Below are positions 11,501 through 18,310 of a DNA stretch of 64,000 nucleotides, in pieces. The position numbers and the translations under genes are program-made. Every line of letters begins with the position of its first letter. Within the stretch, counting starts at the first letter, position 1. The notes beneath the pieces were generated by a model. It saw only the letters and a program-made list of their open reading frames with translations, was not told where the DNA came from and did not search any database. Source of the DNA: Actinomadura opuntiae. Its GTDB lineage: Bacteria > Actinomycetota > Actinomycetes > Streptosporangiales > Streptosporangiaceae. The DNA lies in the NCBI RefSeq assembly GCF_030283205.1, contig NZ_JASNWF010000024.1, forward strand, positions 89,784 through 153,783. The letters run 5' to 3'.

Positions 11501-11551
11501 AGCAGGCAGGGTTCGGTGGCGGGAGCCCCCCTCCCGGACTCCCGCCACTGA
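8540..11551 (+). CDS. Large ATP-binding LuxR-family regulator (LAL/MalT-like)
   Basis: A 1003-residue STAND-type transcription factor. An AAA/NACHT-like ATPase (about 9-330) has Walker A GGEAGLGKT at 34-42 and a Walker B with VLVIEDAHWAD at 147-157. A long helical TPR-like region (about 340-890) probably binds an inducer or partner. The C-terminal LuxR helix-turn-helix (908-967) is LTPREYEVLRLVAEGRSN, then the recognition helix around VKTASVHVSNILSKL. Such proteins usually activate a nearby catabolic or secondary-metabolite operon; the CoA-transferase gene 42 bp upstream is the closest candidate. The GTG at 8540 has no clear Shine-Dalgarno sequence; an ATG at 8555 is an alternative. A Ser/Gly-rich tail follows the DNA-binding domain. 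Confidence 0.93.
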   Translation: MSARAMSPVLVGRSAELGVLEDALAAAPGAVLVGGEAGLGKTRLIREFAASVGGAGRARVLVGGCLELGSDGLPFAPFTTVLRGLVRDIGIDGIAALVPRGDTGGLARLLPEFGEPESDAASGEERARLFEVVLTLLERLAEREPVVLVIEDAHWADRSTRDLLSFLVRNQSAAPVLIVVTYRSDELHRTHPLRPLLGGLERVDRVTRLEIARLARSEVAALVTAVLGQAPPPGLVDRIDARSEGNPLFVEALLDDDGTLACELPESLRDLLLAGVQRLPEETQDVLRDASGGGTRIEHALLAAVSGLDDAALTRVLRPAVAANVLVVDGDGYAFRHALIREAVHDDLLPGEYTRLHTRYAEALENDPGLVPSGRLWVELSHHWKAANDATWALVASWRAAADARKALAYAECLTMLSRVLHLWDRVPDAAERIGADHIKVMEDAATAADLAGEYDRGIKFVTAALKEIEDAGEDARGTERWAALLELRGHMRYEMARPGFVDDLRAAVKALPADPPTVLRARALAALATYVRFTTDIPEARAAAAESLAIARKLADPVAEAQALITLFCADIDYSDYTGSVSGSTLAEVEQTAAASGNHRVLLRYYVIKSHFLEGAGRHEEAAAVAAQGKELAREYGVERTQGTFLCINQAEPLVSLGRWDEAMAVMNHAMEQEPSVTIRTSLLVLSGGIALARGDMATVRERLDGARDIMRLKMKWLKTQDYFATLWLEARVALAQGRPQDVLPAVEGVIEEAGLPDDARYALPVLIAGATACGELGPSAAPMLRRIEERAAGLTISGPLQRAHKLEFDAEAARARGVLDRAAWDEVAAAWEALGNPFARAQSLVHAAEAALADGDHDAASERLRIAAGIAVDLGAAPLAERVADLQRRTRAPRRTGAEPSAPLGLTPREYEVLRLVAEGRSNRDIAEALFISVKTASVHVSNILSKLEVANRGEAAATAHRLALFAGSAGRSTANGSGSGRQDSSRQGSVAGAPLPDSRH

Positions 11552-11710
11552 ACCGTCGGACCACACGGGAACTGACGTGGCCGGCCTTCGCGGTCGCGCG
11601 CCGCGGAAGCTCAGGGTGCTCCTCCCCCGGAGAGGCGGCCCCGCGACCGTTCCGGCCACTGCCCAGTGTGCTCCGCCCATTGCGCCGTGTAACGGGCGAC
11701 ATACCGAAAA

Positions 11711-11752
11711 CGGCGGGCACGAGTTCACATGGTGATGATCTCGTGCCCGCCG
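11711..11752. terminator. Bidirectional 13-bp hairpin between convergent genes
   Basis: CGGCGGGCACGAG (11711-11723) pairs perfectly with 11740-11752, with a 16-nt loop. It lies between the LuxR gene (ending 11551) and the methyltransferase gene (ending 11769 on the other strand). The rest of this 217-bp gap shows nothing else. Confidence 0.7.
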
Positions 11753-11768
11753 TGCCCGCCGCGGACCG

Positions 11769-12587
11769 CTAGCGCGGGACGCGGGCCACGCAGAAGACGG
11801 TCTGCCCGAACGGCGGCCGGACCGCGCGCTCGATGGCGCGGGTCACCGGCACGACCGTCCGGTCGTAGATCTTGACCAGCCGCGGGTCGGGGTAGCCGGC
11901 GCCGCCGCGGCGCACCGCGAACCACCAGGCGATCCCGCCCAGGAAGTTGATCGGCTTGAGCACCTCCGGGAGGAGCCCGGCCTCGCGCACCGAGGCCTCC
12001 AGCGTCGCCGGGGTGTACCGGGTGACGTGCCCGACCTTGCGGTCGAAGTCGCCGTACAGCTGCATGTAGCCGGGCACCCAGATCACGATCCGGCCGCCGG
12101 GCAGGGTGACGGAGGCGAGGTCGCGCAGCGCCTGGACGTCGTCCTTGATGTGCTCCAGGACGTTCATCATCACGACCGTGTCGACCTTCTGCCGGATCTG
12201 GATCTCGGCCGGAAGTTCGAGGTCGATGACCTCGACGTCGTCGTTGCCGTCGTAGCGCTTGCGCAGCTCGCCGACGCAGTAGGGGTCGTTGTCGCTGACG
12301 ACGAGGTAGTCGAGCCGTCCGGCGAACTGCTCGGAGAAGTGCCCGAGCCCCGAGCCGATCTCCAGCAGGGAGCGCCCGACGTGGGGCGCGACGGTCTCGT
12401 ACTCGTACTTGCGGTAGTTGCGGGCCTCGTCACCGCCCAGATGGTTCTCCAGGGCCCCCTCGCCGGCGGCGGGCTGGATGACCTCTCCGTCTCCCGCCGT
12501 GGGTGTCGTGGGGGCGGGCTTCGGACCGCTGCCGATGAGATTGAGGAGGGTTCCTGCGATGGACTTCTTCTGACCAGGTTGCTGCAT
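11769..12587 (-). CDS. Class I SAM-dependent methyltransferase
   Basis: A 272-residue cytoplasmic protein. SAM-binding motif I is LLEIGSGLGHFSEQF, followed by the acidic post-I region VVSDNDPYC. VVMMNVLEHIKDDVQALRDL and LPGGRIVIWVPGY correspond to motifs IV-VI of the Methyltransf_11/23 type. The C-terminal half has a hydrophobic stretch around INFLGGIAWWF and may contact membranes or a lipid-linked substrate. Relatives with the PGYMQLYGDFDRKVGHVTRY pattern are often found near glycan or glycolipid genes, but there are none here, so the substrate is open. The ATG at 12587 (MQQPGQKKS) with GGGAAG upstream is chosen; the frame stays open to 12677 without a better start. Confidence 0.85.
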   Translation of the reverse strand: MQQPGQKKSIAGTLLNLIGSGPKPAPTTPTAGDGEVIQPAAGEGALENHLGGDEARNYRKYEYETVAPHVGRSLLEIGSGLGHFSEQFAGRLDYLVVSDNDPYCVGELRKRYDGNDDVEVIDLELPAEIQIRQKVDTVVMMNVLEHIKDDVQALRDLASVTLPGGRIVIWVPGYMQLYGDFDRKVGHVTRYTPATLEASVREAGLLPEVLKPINFLGGIAWWFAVRRGGAGYPDPRLVKIYDRTVVPVTRAIERAVRPPFGQTVFCVARVPR

Positions 12588-12783
12588 ACTTCCCGCTCGC
12601 TGGGTGCGTTGGCGTTCGGCTTGTTTTCGCCGGATCGACGGACCGGATCCCTCGGGATGGTCTGATCTCTGGCGCAAGGTCGGGTCAGTCTACCCATCCG
12701 TACGCGAACGCATTGCCCGGCGTTCAGGATTCGGTGCGCTGGGTCGACGACCAGTGGGCCCCGGCACAACCGATCGCGCTGAC

Positions 12784-12805
12784 CGGTGACCGGGCCAGGT
12801 CACCG
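12784..12805 (-). terminator. Hairpin after the acyl-CoA dehydrogenase gene
   Basis: CGGTGACC (12784-12791) pairs with GGTCACCG (12798-12805) around a 6-nt loop, 50 nt past the stop at 12855. The 267-bp gap up to the methyltransferase start holds nothing else I can assign. Confidence 0.5.
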
Positions 12806-12854
12806 TAGCGCACGGCAGTCCCCCGGTCACGCACCGCAGGTCAGAACGGCGATG

Positions 12855-14837
12855 TCAGCCGATCGTGCGGTGCACGCCGGGCCGGTCGCTCGGGCCTGGT
12901 TCGGCGGGCGCGATCCAGGGGCCGGGAATGGAGGGGTCCAATACGCCTTCCTCCACCCAGGCGAAATCACCGGCGAGGACGGCGCGCGCGAGTTTCACGT
13001 CCATCTCGTCGGTGTTGCGCCACAGCCCGTCGAACAGTTCCTCGACGCGGACCCGCGCCTGGCGGCAGAACGCGTCGGCCAGCAGCACGGCGGAGGCGCC
13101 GGGAACATCGGTCTCGCTCACACCGTCCGCAATGGATCCGGTGAGCGGGCCGAGGCCGGAGGAGTCGGCGTTGGCGCGGACGCAGACGGCGCTCATCGCG
13201 TACAGCTCGGCGCCGATGTCGACCATCCGGCCGAGGAATCCCTGCTTGTACTCCAGCTTGCCCTGCCAGCGGCCCGCCGCGTAGAAGATGGACCGGGCCA
13301 GCTTCCGCGAGGCGCGCTCCACGTACCGCAGGTGCTTGGCGAGCACGCCGAACTCGCCGTAGGCGTTCGGCCGCTGCCCCGCGCCCGTCACCAGCGTCGG
13401 CAGCCAGCGCGCGTAGAAGCCGCCCGCCTTCGCCGCCGCGCGCGCCTTCGTCCCGGCGGAGGCGTCGGGGTCGATGATGTCGCCCGCGACGGACAGGTGC
13501 GCGTCCACCGCCTCCCGTGCGATCAGCAGATGCATGATCTCGGTGGAGCCCTCGAAGATCCGGTTGATCCGCAGGTCGCGCAGCAGCTGCTCGGCGGGCA
13601 CGCCGCGCTCGCCGCGCGCGGCCAGCGACTCGGCCGTCTCGAAGCCGCGCCCGCCGCGCAGCTGGACCAGCTCGTCGGCGATCCGGCAGGCCATCTCCGA
13701 CGACCACAGCTTGGCGAGCGCCGCCTCGATCCGGATGTCGTTGCGCTCGTCGTCGGCGAGCTGGCCCGACAGGTCGAGCATGGCCTCCAGCGCGTACGCG
13801 GTGGCCGCGATGAACGCGACCTTGCGGGCCACGGCCTCGTGCTCGCCGACCGGCCGCCCCCACTGCACCCGCTCCTTCGACCACTCGCGGGCGATCTTGG
13901 CGGCCCACTTGCCGCTCGCCGCGCAGATCGCGGGCAGCGAGAGCCGGCCGGTGTTCAGCGTGGTCAGCGCGATCTTCAGGCCCGCGCCCTCCGCGCCGAT
14001 CAGGTTGGCCTTGGGGACGCGCACGTCGTGGAAGCGCGTCACGCCGTTCTCGATGCCGCGCAGGCCCATGAACGCGTTGCGGTTCTCGACGGTGATGCCG
14101 GGCGTGGCCATGTCCACGATGAACGCGGAGATGCCGCCCCGGTGCCCGTCCGGCCGGGGTCCGTCGGGCTTCGGGACGCGCGCCATGACGACGACGAGGT
14201 CGGCGACGACGCCGTTGGTCGTCCACAGCTTGACCCCGTTGAGGACGTAGTCGTCGCCGTCCGGGACGGCGGTGGCGCGCAGCCGGGCCGGGTCGGAGCC
14301 GACGTCGGGCTCGGTGAGCAGGAACGCGCTGATCTGCCGGGCGCAGCGCGGCAGCCAGATATCCTTCTGCTCCTGCGTCCCGAACATCTTCACCGGCTGC
14401 GGGACGCCGATGGACTGGTGCGCCGACAGCAGCGCGCCGAGCGCCGGGCTGACCGATCCGACGACCATCAGCGCGCGGCCGTAATAGAGCTGGCTGAGCC
14501 CGAGCCCGCCATAACGCTCGGGAATCTTCATGCCGAGCGCGCCCATCTCCCGCAGCCCTTGGATCACCTCGTCCGGAATGCGGGACTCGCGCTCGATCAG
14601 CGCGGCGTCGACCCGGGTGGCGCAGAACTCGGTGAGCCGCTCGAGGAATTGCTCGCCGCGGCGGCGCGCGTCGTCGTCCGGGCGGGGATGCGGGTGCACG
14701 AGATCGAGCCGGAAATCGCCGAGGAACAGCTGCTTTCCGAAGCTCGGAAGGCGCCATTCGGTCTCCCGTGCCTCCTCGGCGACCCGCCGGGCGGTCCGCT
14801 CGTCGACGGGGGTCTGGCTGCGACTCGGCTGGCTCAT
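12855..14837 (-). CDS. Acyl-CoA dehydrogenase (VLCAD-like, extended)
   Basis: A 660-residue flavoenzyme that introduces the trans-2,3 double bond into acyl-CoA thioesters, the first step of beta-oxidation. The core (about 60-450) shows MKIPERYGGLGLSQ, SIGVPQPVKMFGTQEQ, LTEPDVGSDPARL for flavin/substrate contact, and catalytic glutamate E429 in NRIFEGSTEIMHLLI. The C-terminal extension (about 455-660) is as in very-long-chain and FadE-type enzymes. The ATG at 14837 has GAGGAG 7 nt upstream. It is divergent from an IclR regulator that likely controls it. With the hydratase and thiolase genes nearby, all beta-oxidation steps except the hydroxyacyl-CoA dehydrogenase are represented. Confidence 0.93.
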   Translation of the reverse strand: MSQPSRSQTPVDERTARRVAEEARETEWRLPSFGKQLFLGDFRLDLVHPHPRPDDDARRRGEQFLERLTEFCATRVDAALIERESRIPDEVIQGLREMGALGMKIPERYGGLGLSQLYYGRALMVVGSVSPALGALLSAHQSIGVPQPVKMFGTQEQKDIWLPRCARQISAFLLTEPDVGSDPARLRATAVPDGDDYVLNGVKLWTTNGVVADLVVVMARVPKPDGPRPDGHRGGISAFIVDMATPGITVENRNAFMGLRGIENGVTRFHDVRVPKANLIGAEGAGLKIALTTLNTGRLSLPAICAASGKWAAKIAREWSKERVQWGRPVGEHEAVARKVAFIAATAYALEAMLDLSGQLADDERNDIRIEAALAKLWSSEMACRIADELVQLRGGRGFETAESLAARGERGVPAEQLLRDLRINRIFEGSTEIMHLLIAREAVDAHLSVAGDIIDPDASAGTKARAAAKAGGFYARWLPTLVTGAGQRPNAYGEFGVLAKHLRYVERASRKLARSIFYAAGRWQGKLEYKQGFLGRMVDIGAELYAMSAVCVRANADSSGLGPLTGSIADGVSETDVPGASAVLLADAFCRQARVRVEELFDGLWRNTDEMDVKLARAVLAGDFAWVEEGVLDPSIPGPWIAPAEPGPSDRPGVHRTIG

Positions 14838-15179
14838 GCCCGGCTCCTCGGAAAGCGGCTTCCGCTGTTCCCGCCCTCACGGGCGGCGCCCTGGGCTCCG
14901 GGGGCGGGCCCCGGAGGTTGCACCCACCCGAAGTTACTCCCCGGTCGGCGCGCCGCCCACTCCCCCGCGCTCCAGGCGTGTCGCGTGCGATTTGCGGGAC
15001 TGCGGGGGAGAAAGACGCCGACAACCGGAAAGGCACCCCCGAACAGGGACCGTTCCATCAGATCGCCATTAGCGGGGGACTTCGGAAAGCCCCTGCGAAC
15101 ACGCCCGCGAAGTGATCCAATGGGCCGAGTATCGGTAAAGGCCTTGACCTGGCCGGGCCGGAGGGGTTCGCTGTGCGTG
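14838..15179. promoter_or_regulatory. Divergent control region between acyl-CoA dehydrogenase and IclR genes
   Basis: 342 bp without a gene. It must contain both promoters and probably the IclR operator. Visible structure: an 8-bp hairpin (CTCCGGGG at 14896-14903 with 14909-14916) in the leader of the dehydrogenase mRNA, and a minus-strand TAACTT that could be a -10 box. I see no convincing IclR-type palindrome. Confidence 0.4.
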
Positions 15180-15944
15180 ATGGATGAGACACGCAGACCC
15201 ACGCTCATCGCCTCGGTGCAGCGCGCCCTGCATCTCATGGAGGCGGTGGCCTCGCATCCGAGCGGCGCGCCCGCCAAGCAGCTGGCACGCGAGTCCGGGC
15301 TGCCCCTCGCCACGACGTACCACCTGCTCCGCACCCTCGCCCACGAGGGCTACGCCATGCGGCTCCCGGACGGCGTCTGGGTGCTCGGCGACCGCGTCCA
15401 GTCGCTGCACGGCCGCAGCCGGACCCAGCAGCTGCTCGCGCACGTCCGCCCGACCCTCGCCGCGCTCCGCGACGAGCTGGGGGTCGCCTGCTACTTCGGC
15501 ATGCACGTGGACGACGAGATCCGGTTGATCGACATCGCCGACGGCCCGCGCGCGCCCCGCGTCGACGTGTGGGTCGGCTTCGACGAGTCCGCGCACGCCA
15601 CGGCGCTCGGCAAGTGCATGCTGAGCCAGCTCGACGAGGAGCGGCGCCGCGACTACCTGGCCCGGCACCCGCTGGTCGACCTGACGCCGCACACCATCAC
15701 CGAGCCCGCGCGGCTGCTCCGCGCGCTCCGCTCGCCGGACGGGCTCTCGCTGGACCGCGAGGAGTACGCCCTCGGCACCGGCTGCGCCGCCGTGCCGGTC
15801 ACCGACGCCACCGGCGGCGCCGTCGGCGCGCTCGCCATCTCCTGCCGCCCCGGCAAGCTCCCCAAGATCGAGAAGTCCGCCGACCGGATGCGCGCCCGCG
15901 CCGCCGAGCTCCAGCGGACCCTCGCCCTGACCGCCGTCTCCTGA
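15180..15944 (+). CDS. IclR-family transcriptional regulator
   Basis: A 254-residue regulator. The N-terminal winged helix (about 8-70) contains SVQRALHLMEAVASHP, LARESGLPLATTYHLLRTL as the helix-turn-helix and EGYAMRLPDGVWVLG as the wing. The C-terminal effector domain (about 85-250) has the family pattern FDESAHATALGKCMLSQLD, ALGTGCAAVPVTD and GALAISCRP. IclR proteins bind small acids and control nearby catabolic genes, so the divergent acyl-CoA dehydrogenase is the natural target. The ATG at 15180 is given; a GTG one codon earlier is equally possible because the GGAGGGG sequence lies 10-13 nt upstream. It converges on the enoyl-CoA hydratase gene with 25 bp between stops. Confidence 0.92.
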   Translation: MDETRRPTLIASVQRALHLMEAVASHPSGAPAKQLARESGLPLATTYHLLRTLAHEGYAMRLPDGVWVLGDRVQSLHGRSRTQQLLAHVRPTLAALRDELGVACYFGMHVDDEIRLIDIADGPRAPRVDVWVGFDESAHATALGKCMLSQLDEERRRDYLARHPLVDLTPHTITEPARLLRALRSPDGLSLDREEYALGTGCAAVPVTDATGGAVGALAISCRPGKLPKIEKSADRMRARAAELQRTLALTAVS

Positions 15945-15969
15945 TACCGGCGCCGCCGGGCGCGTGCCC

Positions 15970-16764
15970 TCAGCGGCCCTGGAAGTCCGGCGGGCGGTTC
16001 TCGAGGAACGCGGTGATGCCCTCCTTGGCGTCCTCGGTGGCGGCCAGCCCGACCAGCTCGGACAGCAGGTGCTCCACCTGGTCCTCCAGCGGGCGCCCCT
16101 CGATCGCGAAGAACGCGTCGCGGCCCCGGCGCAGCCCGAGCGGGCTCTTGGACGCGATGGTGCGGGCCAGTTCGTCCACCCGCGCGTCCAGCCCGGCGCG
16201 CGGGACGACCTCGGTGACCAGCCCGATGTCGCGGCCTTCGGCGGCGGTGACGCGCTGCCCGGTGTAGTACAGCCTGAAGGCGTGCTTCGGCGCGACGTTC
16301 CGGTTGATGATCGCCATGATCATCATCGGCCACAGGCCCACGTTGACCTCGGGGGTGCCGAGCTTGACGTCGTCGGCCGCCACGACCAGGTCGCAGGCGG
16401 CGGCGAGGCCGAGGCCGCCGGCGACCGCGTGCCCGGCGAGCCGCGCGATGATCGGCTTGCCGAGCTTCGGGAACGCGGTGAACAGCCGGAACGGCGCGCT
16501 CTCGCGGATCGCGCCGGCGTCGGCGACGGACCGTCCGTCCGCCTGGGCCTGCTCGAGCCCGCCGAGGTCGGCGCCCGCGCAGAACGCCCGGTCACCGGCG
16601 CCGGTCAGCACGATCACGCGCACCCCGTCGTCGGCCTTGGCCCGCTCGAAGGCGTCGAGCAGCTCGTCGATCATCCGGTCGCTGAGCGCGTTGCGGGCGT
16701 CGGGCCGGTTCAGCGTGATCCGCGCGACCCGCTCCGCGGCCTCGTAAAGGATCGTCTCGTACAT
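15970..16764 (-). CDS. Enoyl-CoA hydratase/isomerase (crotonase family)
   Basis: A 264-residue crotonase-fold protein acting on CoA thioesters. The oxyanion-hole segments are FCAGADLGGLE and GHAVAGGLGLAAACD, and the general acid/base glutamate is present in TPEVNVGLWP. The position of the second catalytic glutamate of classical hydratases (in GGGxE) is occupied by Leu in AGGLGLA. The protein could therefore be an isomerase, a hydrolase or a hydratase of altered mechanism. The ATG at 16764 (MYETILYE) has GGGGAGTGGAG upstream; the longer open frame to 16872 is not supported. It is downstream of the thiolase on the same strand but separated by a 262-bp structured spacer. Confidence 0.88.
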   Translation of the reverse strand: MYETILYEAAERVARITLNRPDARNALSDRMIDELLDAFERAKADDGVRVIVLTGAGDRAFCAGADLGGLEQAQADGRSVADAGAIRESAPFRLFTAFPKLGKPIIARLAGHAVAGGLGLAAACDLVVAADDVKLGTPEVNVGLWPMMIMAIINRNVAPKHAFRLYYTGQRVTAAEGRDIGLVTEVVPRAGLDARVDELARTIASKSPLGLRRGRDAFFAIEGRPLEDQVEHLLSELVGLAATEDAKEGITAFLENRPPDFQGR

Positions 16765-16902
16765 GCTCCACTCCCCGCGGCCCACCGGCACGACCCGACC
16801 GTCGTCCCGCCCGCCGCTAACACTCGCGGCCCACCCCCGAACGGGGATGGGCCACGAGGACCACCTTGCCAAGATGCCCAGCCGTCACGCGAGCGTGTTA
16901 TC

Positions 16903-17010
16903 TGACCGGTGGGGGCGAAGCCGGAGGCGAGCCCCCACCGGGAAGCTCGCGAAGCGAGGTCGCGCTCGCCCAAGACCGGTCAGAGGGCGAGCCGCTAGGC
17001 GAGCCCTCTG
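16903..17010. repeat. Paired structured element: two stem-loops with the same 14-nt loop
   Basis: Hairpin 1 has a perfect 10-bp stem (16907-16916 with 16931-16940). Hairpin 2 has a perfect 8-bp stem (16981-16988 with 17003-17010). Their stems differ completely, but both loops are 14 nt and alike (GAAGCCGGAGGCGA and GAGCCGCTAGGCGA). Between them is a small CTCGC/GCGAG hairpin at 16946-16958. An outer pair TGACCGGT/ACCGGTCA (16903-16910, 16975-16982) offers an alternative fold. It follows the thiolase stop, so termination or mRNA processing is the simplest role. Confidence 0.6.
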
Positions 17011-17026
17011 GGCCGGGATTGAAAAA

Positions 17027-18160
17027 CTACAGACGCTCGATGATGGTGGCGTTGGCCTGGCCGCCGCCCTCGCACATCGTCTGGAGGCCGTAGCGGCCGC
17101 CGGTGCGCTCCAGCTCGTGCAGCAGCTTGGTCATCAGGATGCCGCCGGTCGCGCCCAGGGGGTGGCCGGTGGCGATGGCGCCGCCGTTGGGGTTGGTCTT
17201 CTCCAGCGAGGCGCCGGTGTCGTGCGCCCACGCCATCGGGACCGGGGCGAACGCCTCGTTGACCTCGAAGACGTCGATGTCGTCGATCTTGAGGCCGGCC
17301 CTGGACAGCGCCTTCTCGGTCGCCGGGATCGGGCCGGTCAGCATGTAGACGGGGTCCGAGCCGGTGATGGCGAGGGTGTGGATGCGGGCGCGGGGGGTGA
17401 GGTTGTACCGCTTGACGGCCTCCTCGGAGGCCAGCAGCAGCGCCGACGCGCCGATGGAGATCTGCGAGGACACCGCGGCGGTGATGACGCCGCCCTCGCG
17501 CAGGGTCTTCAGGCCCGCCATCTTCTCCAGGGTGGTGTCGGGGCGGGCGCCCTCGTCCTTGGCCAGCCCGGCCAGCGGGGCGATCTCGCGGTCGAAGTAG
17601 CCGGCCTCGATGGCCTTGGCGGCGCGCTTGTGGCTCTCGAGCGCGAACTTCTCCAGGTCCTCGCGGGTGAAGCCCCACTTCTCGGCCATCAGCTCGGCGC
17701 CGCGGAACTGGGAGATCTCCTGCTGGCCGTAGCGCTCGCCCCAGCCCTCGCCGTAGGGGAAGTCGAGGCCCTGGACGATGGTGGCGCCCATCGGCACCTT
17801 GGCCATGTGCTCGACGCCGGAGGCGACGACCAGGTCCTGCGTGCCGGACAGCACGCCCTGCGCGGCGAAGTGGATCGCCTGCTGGGAGGAGCCGCACTGG
17901 CGGTCGATGGTGACGCCGGGCACGCTCTCGGGCAGCCCGGCCGACAGCCAGGCGGTGCGCGCGATGTCCAGCGCCTGGGGGCCGGCCTGCATGACGCAGC
18001 CCATGATCACGTCCTCGACCGCGGAGGGGTCGACGCCCGTGCGGTTGACGAGTTCCTTGAGCACGTGCGCCCCGAGGTCGGCGGGGTGCACGTCCTTGAG
18101 GGCGCCCTTCTTGGTACCGACGGGGGTACGGACCGCGCCGACGATGTACGCCTCGGCCAC
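17027..18160 (-). CDS. Acetyl-CoA C-acyltransferase (thiolase)
   Basis: A 377-residue thiolase that cleaves 3-ketoacyl-CoA or condenses acyl-CoAs. All active-site residues are in place: nucleophile C89 in DRQCGSSQQA, the NEAFAPV motif, H333 in GHPLGATGG, and the second cysteine C363 in MCEGGGQANATI. The size and the MAEAYIVGAVRTPVG start match the FadA-type thiolases of actinobacteria. The GTG at 18160 is preceded by GGAGG at 5 nt spacing. A dyad overlapping its likely promoter (18217-18237) suggests dedicated repression. It is followed by the structured spacer and then the crotonase gene, and functions naturally with the acyl-CoA dehydrogenase 3 kb away. Confidence 0.94.
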   Translation of the reverse strand: MAEAYIVGAVRTPVGTKKGALKDVHPADLGAHVLKELVNRTGVDPSAVEDVIMGCVMQAGPQALDIARTAWLSAGLPESVPGVTIDRQCGSSQQAIHFAAQGVLSGTQDLVVASGVEHMAKVPMGATIVQGLDFPYGEGWGERYGQQEISQFRGAELMAEKWGFTREDLEKFALESHKRAAKAIEAGYFDREIAPLAGLAKDEGARPDTTLEKMAGLKTLREGGVITAAVSSQISIGASALLLASEEAVKRYNLTPRARIHTLAITGSDPVYMLTGPIPATEKALSRAGLKIDDIDVFEVNEAFAPVPMAWAHDTGASLEKTNPNGGAIATGHPLGATGGILMTKLLHELERTGGRYGLQTMCEGGGQANATIIERL

Positions 18161-18216
18161 TACGCCTCCAAATTCTGGGGTTCCGTCCCGAAACCGAGTG
18201 AGATTCGGTCAGTCAG

Positions 18217-18237
18217 TATGAGATTACATCTCTCATA
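18217..18237. promoter_or_regulatory. Candidate thiolase operator and promoter
   Basis: TATGAGA (18217-18223) and TCTCATA (18231-18237) form a perfect 7-bp dyad in an AT-rich island. On the minus strand TTGCGC, a 17-nt spacer and CATACT form a plausible -35/-10 pair, with the dyad inside the spacer and -10. TGAGATT occurs twice, at 18199-18205 and 18219-18225. Confidence 0.45.
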
Positions 18238-18310
18238 GCGCAACGCCATGTGAGCTGAGTCTCGGCCCCGGCCGCCCGCGCGGGCCCGGCACGGGCGCAG
18301 CGCGGGCGCG

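Noticed and set aside
8501..11728. Open frame of over 1000 codons on the minus strand opposite the LuxR regulator
   Set aside because: Gln/Arg/Gly-rich shadow; the plus strand has Walker A/B and a LuxR helix-turn-helix.
16903..17010. tRNA or riboswitch interpretation of the paired hairpins
   Set aside because: No cloverleaf with CCA-type ends or conserved TpsiC sequence, and no match to a riboswitch core that I know; kept only as a structured element.
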